From: an uncultured Clostridia bacterium
Lineage (GTDB): Bacteria > Bacillota > Clostridia > Christensenellales > Aristaeellaceae
Length of the DNA stretch: 6,803 nucleotides
Direction: 5' to 3'
NCBI GenBank assembly: GCA_946615785.1
Contig: CAMOIA010000087.1
Span: 1 to 6,803 of the forward strand
The position numbers were made by a program, and so were the translations under genes. Of the stretch, positions 6,199-6,803 are shown piece by piece; position 1 is the stretch's first letter; each line of letters opens with the position of its first letter. The notes under the pieces are model-generated. The model had not been told where the DNA came from. It ran no database searches and saw only the letters and a program-made list of their open reading frames with translations.

Positions 6199-6233
6199 GA
6201 GGCGAAACGGCGTTTTTTGCGTCATATCGCCTC
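6199..6233 (-). repeat. Hairpin just after the GH43 stop codon
   Basis: GAGGCGA (6199-6205) and TCGCCTC (6227-6233) are perfectly complementary over 7 bases with a 21-base loop that contains a run of six A in the minus-strand sense. It begins 7 bases after the GH43 stop codon. No U-tract follows, so it is not a classic terminator. It could protect the 3' end of the message or act together with the terminator at 6149-6118. Confidence 0.45.
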
Positions 6234-6240
6234 TGAACGC

Positions 6241-6803
6241 TTAGGAAAGCACGGATAGATCCATGCGGATAAACCGCGGATGTTCCTTCAGATGTTCGTT
6301 CGGGCTGTGCAGGGTCAGCATGAGCACGCCTTCCTTCGTTCGAAAGAGCATGCCGTGACCACCGTCGTCCTCAAAGAGGGGCGGCAGCTGCGCAAAGTGG
6401 CTGTCAATCCGCCCGGTTTCGGAAACGGCGAGGCCCTGCGTATATCCCGACGCAGAAAGGGACGACCAGAGGCACAGAAGCCTTCCGTCGGCATTTTTCC
6501 ACAAAAACGGCCCGTCCGTCACATACCCCTCCCGGCCGGAGGTATGGTGCACACGCTTTGCCCACGGCGCTTCCGAGGCTTTGAAGAGAAGCGTCTTCTC
6601 GCCGCAGGCCGCTTTCAGATCCCCCGTCAGCGGCTGTGCCCAGATTTCGCCGTCCCCCGCCTGCACCCACTCATGGCAAAAGACCATGTAGGGCCTTCCC
6701 GTCTCGTCCGCGTAAAAGGTTCCGTCCAGGCATTCCCACTCCGGCGGGGTCACCGGGCCGTCCGACCAGGGCGCACAGGGGCCCTTCGGGTCATCTGCCC
6801 TTA
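6241..6803 (-). CDS. Glycoside hydrolase family 43 protein, C-terminal part only
   Basis: The reading frame runs without interruption from the right edge to the TAA at 6243-6241, giving 187 codons including the stop. A GTG at 6753-6751 is in frame but has homologous-looking sequence before it (SDGPVTPPEWECLDG) and no ribosome binding site, so the true start lies outside the window. GH43 enzymes are five-bladed beta-propellers that remove arabinose or xylose from xylan and arabinan by inversion. Visible marks are ECLDGTFYADETGRPYMVFC, whose Asp (6726-6724) matches the pKa-modulating Asp of the family, then EWVQAGDGEIWA, GYVTDGPFLWK, LLCLWSS and DDGGHGMLF. The usual acid Glu in an EGP-type motif appears to read Asp here (6516-6514). 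The N-terminal blade with the catalytic base is not visible. It may be cytosolic or secreted; no signal can be judged. Substrate is likely arabinosyl or xylosyl units, fitting the xylan-active esterase next door. Confidence 0.85.
   Translation of the reverse strand, partial: RADDPKGPCAPWSDGPVTPPEWECLDGTFYADETGRPYMVFCHEWVQAGDGEIWAQPLTGDLKAACGEKTLLFKASEAPWAKRVHHTSGREGYVTDGPFLWKNADGRLLCLWSSLSASGYTQGLAVSETGRIDSHFAQLPPLFEDDGGHGMLFRTKEGVLMLTLHSPNEHLKEHPRFIRMDLSVLS

Noticed and set aside
6241..6753. A complete small gene starting at GTG 6753
   Set aside because: The frame stays open to the window edge and the codons before the GTG read as GH43-like sequence (SDGPVTPPEW), so this is the tail of a longer gene.

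Overview
The window looks like chromosomal DNA of a GC-rich, low-oxygen Gram-positive bacterium of the Clostridia type, plausibly a gut or rumen plant-fibre degrader. The reasons are strong AGGAGG-type ribosome binding sites, U-tract terminators, a class B sortase, a cell-wall sorting signal (VPKTG, hydrophobic stretch, RRRK tail), and plant cell wall enzymes of families CE15 and GH43. The genus cannot be fixed from this sequence. No RNA gene, CRISPR array, insertion sequence or phage gene was seen.

Layout from left to right. (1) 1-239, minus: the start of a secreted protein of unknown function, cut by the window edge. (2) 240-592: a divergent intergenic region with one outward promoter candidate on each side, a 9-bp inverted repeat, and an exact 11-bp tandem duplication just before the next gene. 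(3) 593-1663, plus: a branched-chain amino acid aminotransferase (ilvE), apparently monocistronic, closed by a clear intrinsic terminator at 1681-1727. (4) 1773-2744, minus: a class B sortase with a long extracellular linker. (5) 2815-6000, minus: a 1061-residue, multidomain, wall-anchored glucuronoyl esterase. (6) 6001-6240: a regulatory region holding the terminator of the upstream gene and the likely promoter and operator of the esterase-sortase unit. (7) 6241-6803, minus: the C-terminal part of a GH43 glycoside hydrolase, cut by the window edge.

The main story is on the minus strand between 6803 and 1773. A GH43 enzyme (arabinose or xylose side chains or backbone) is followed by its own terminator. 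Next comes a two-gene unit encoding a surface esterase, predicted to cut the ester between lignin and 4-O-methyl-glucuronoxylan, and a sortase that may fix that esterase to the peptidoglycan. The esterase carries a CBM9-like xylan-binding domain at its N-terminus, a helical FIVAR-like segment, the CE15 catalytic domain, an InlB-type repeat, an Ig/X2-like domain, a Pro/Thr linker, a Cna-B-like domain and the sorting signal. A strong hairpin without a U-tract lies between the two genes, 6 bases before the sortase ribosome binding site, and could set their expression ratio. The ilvE gene and the left-edge gene appear functionally unrelated housekeeping or unknown neighbours.
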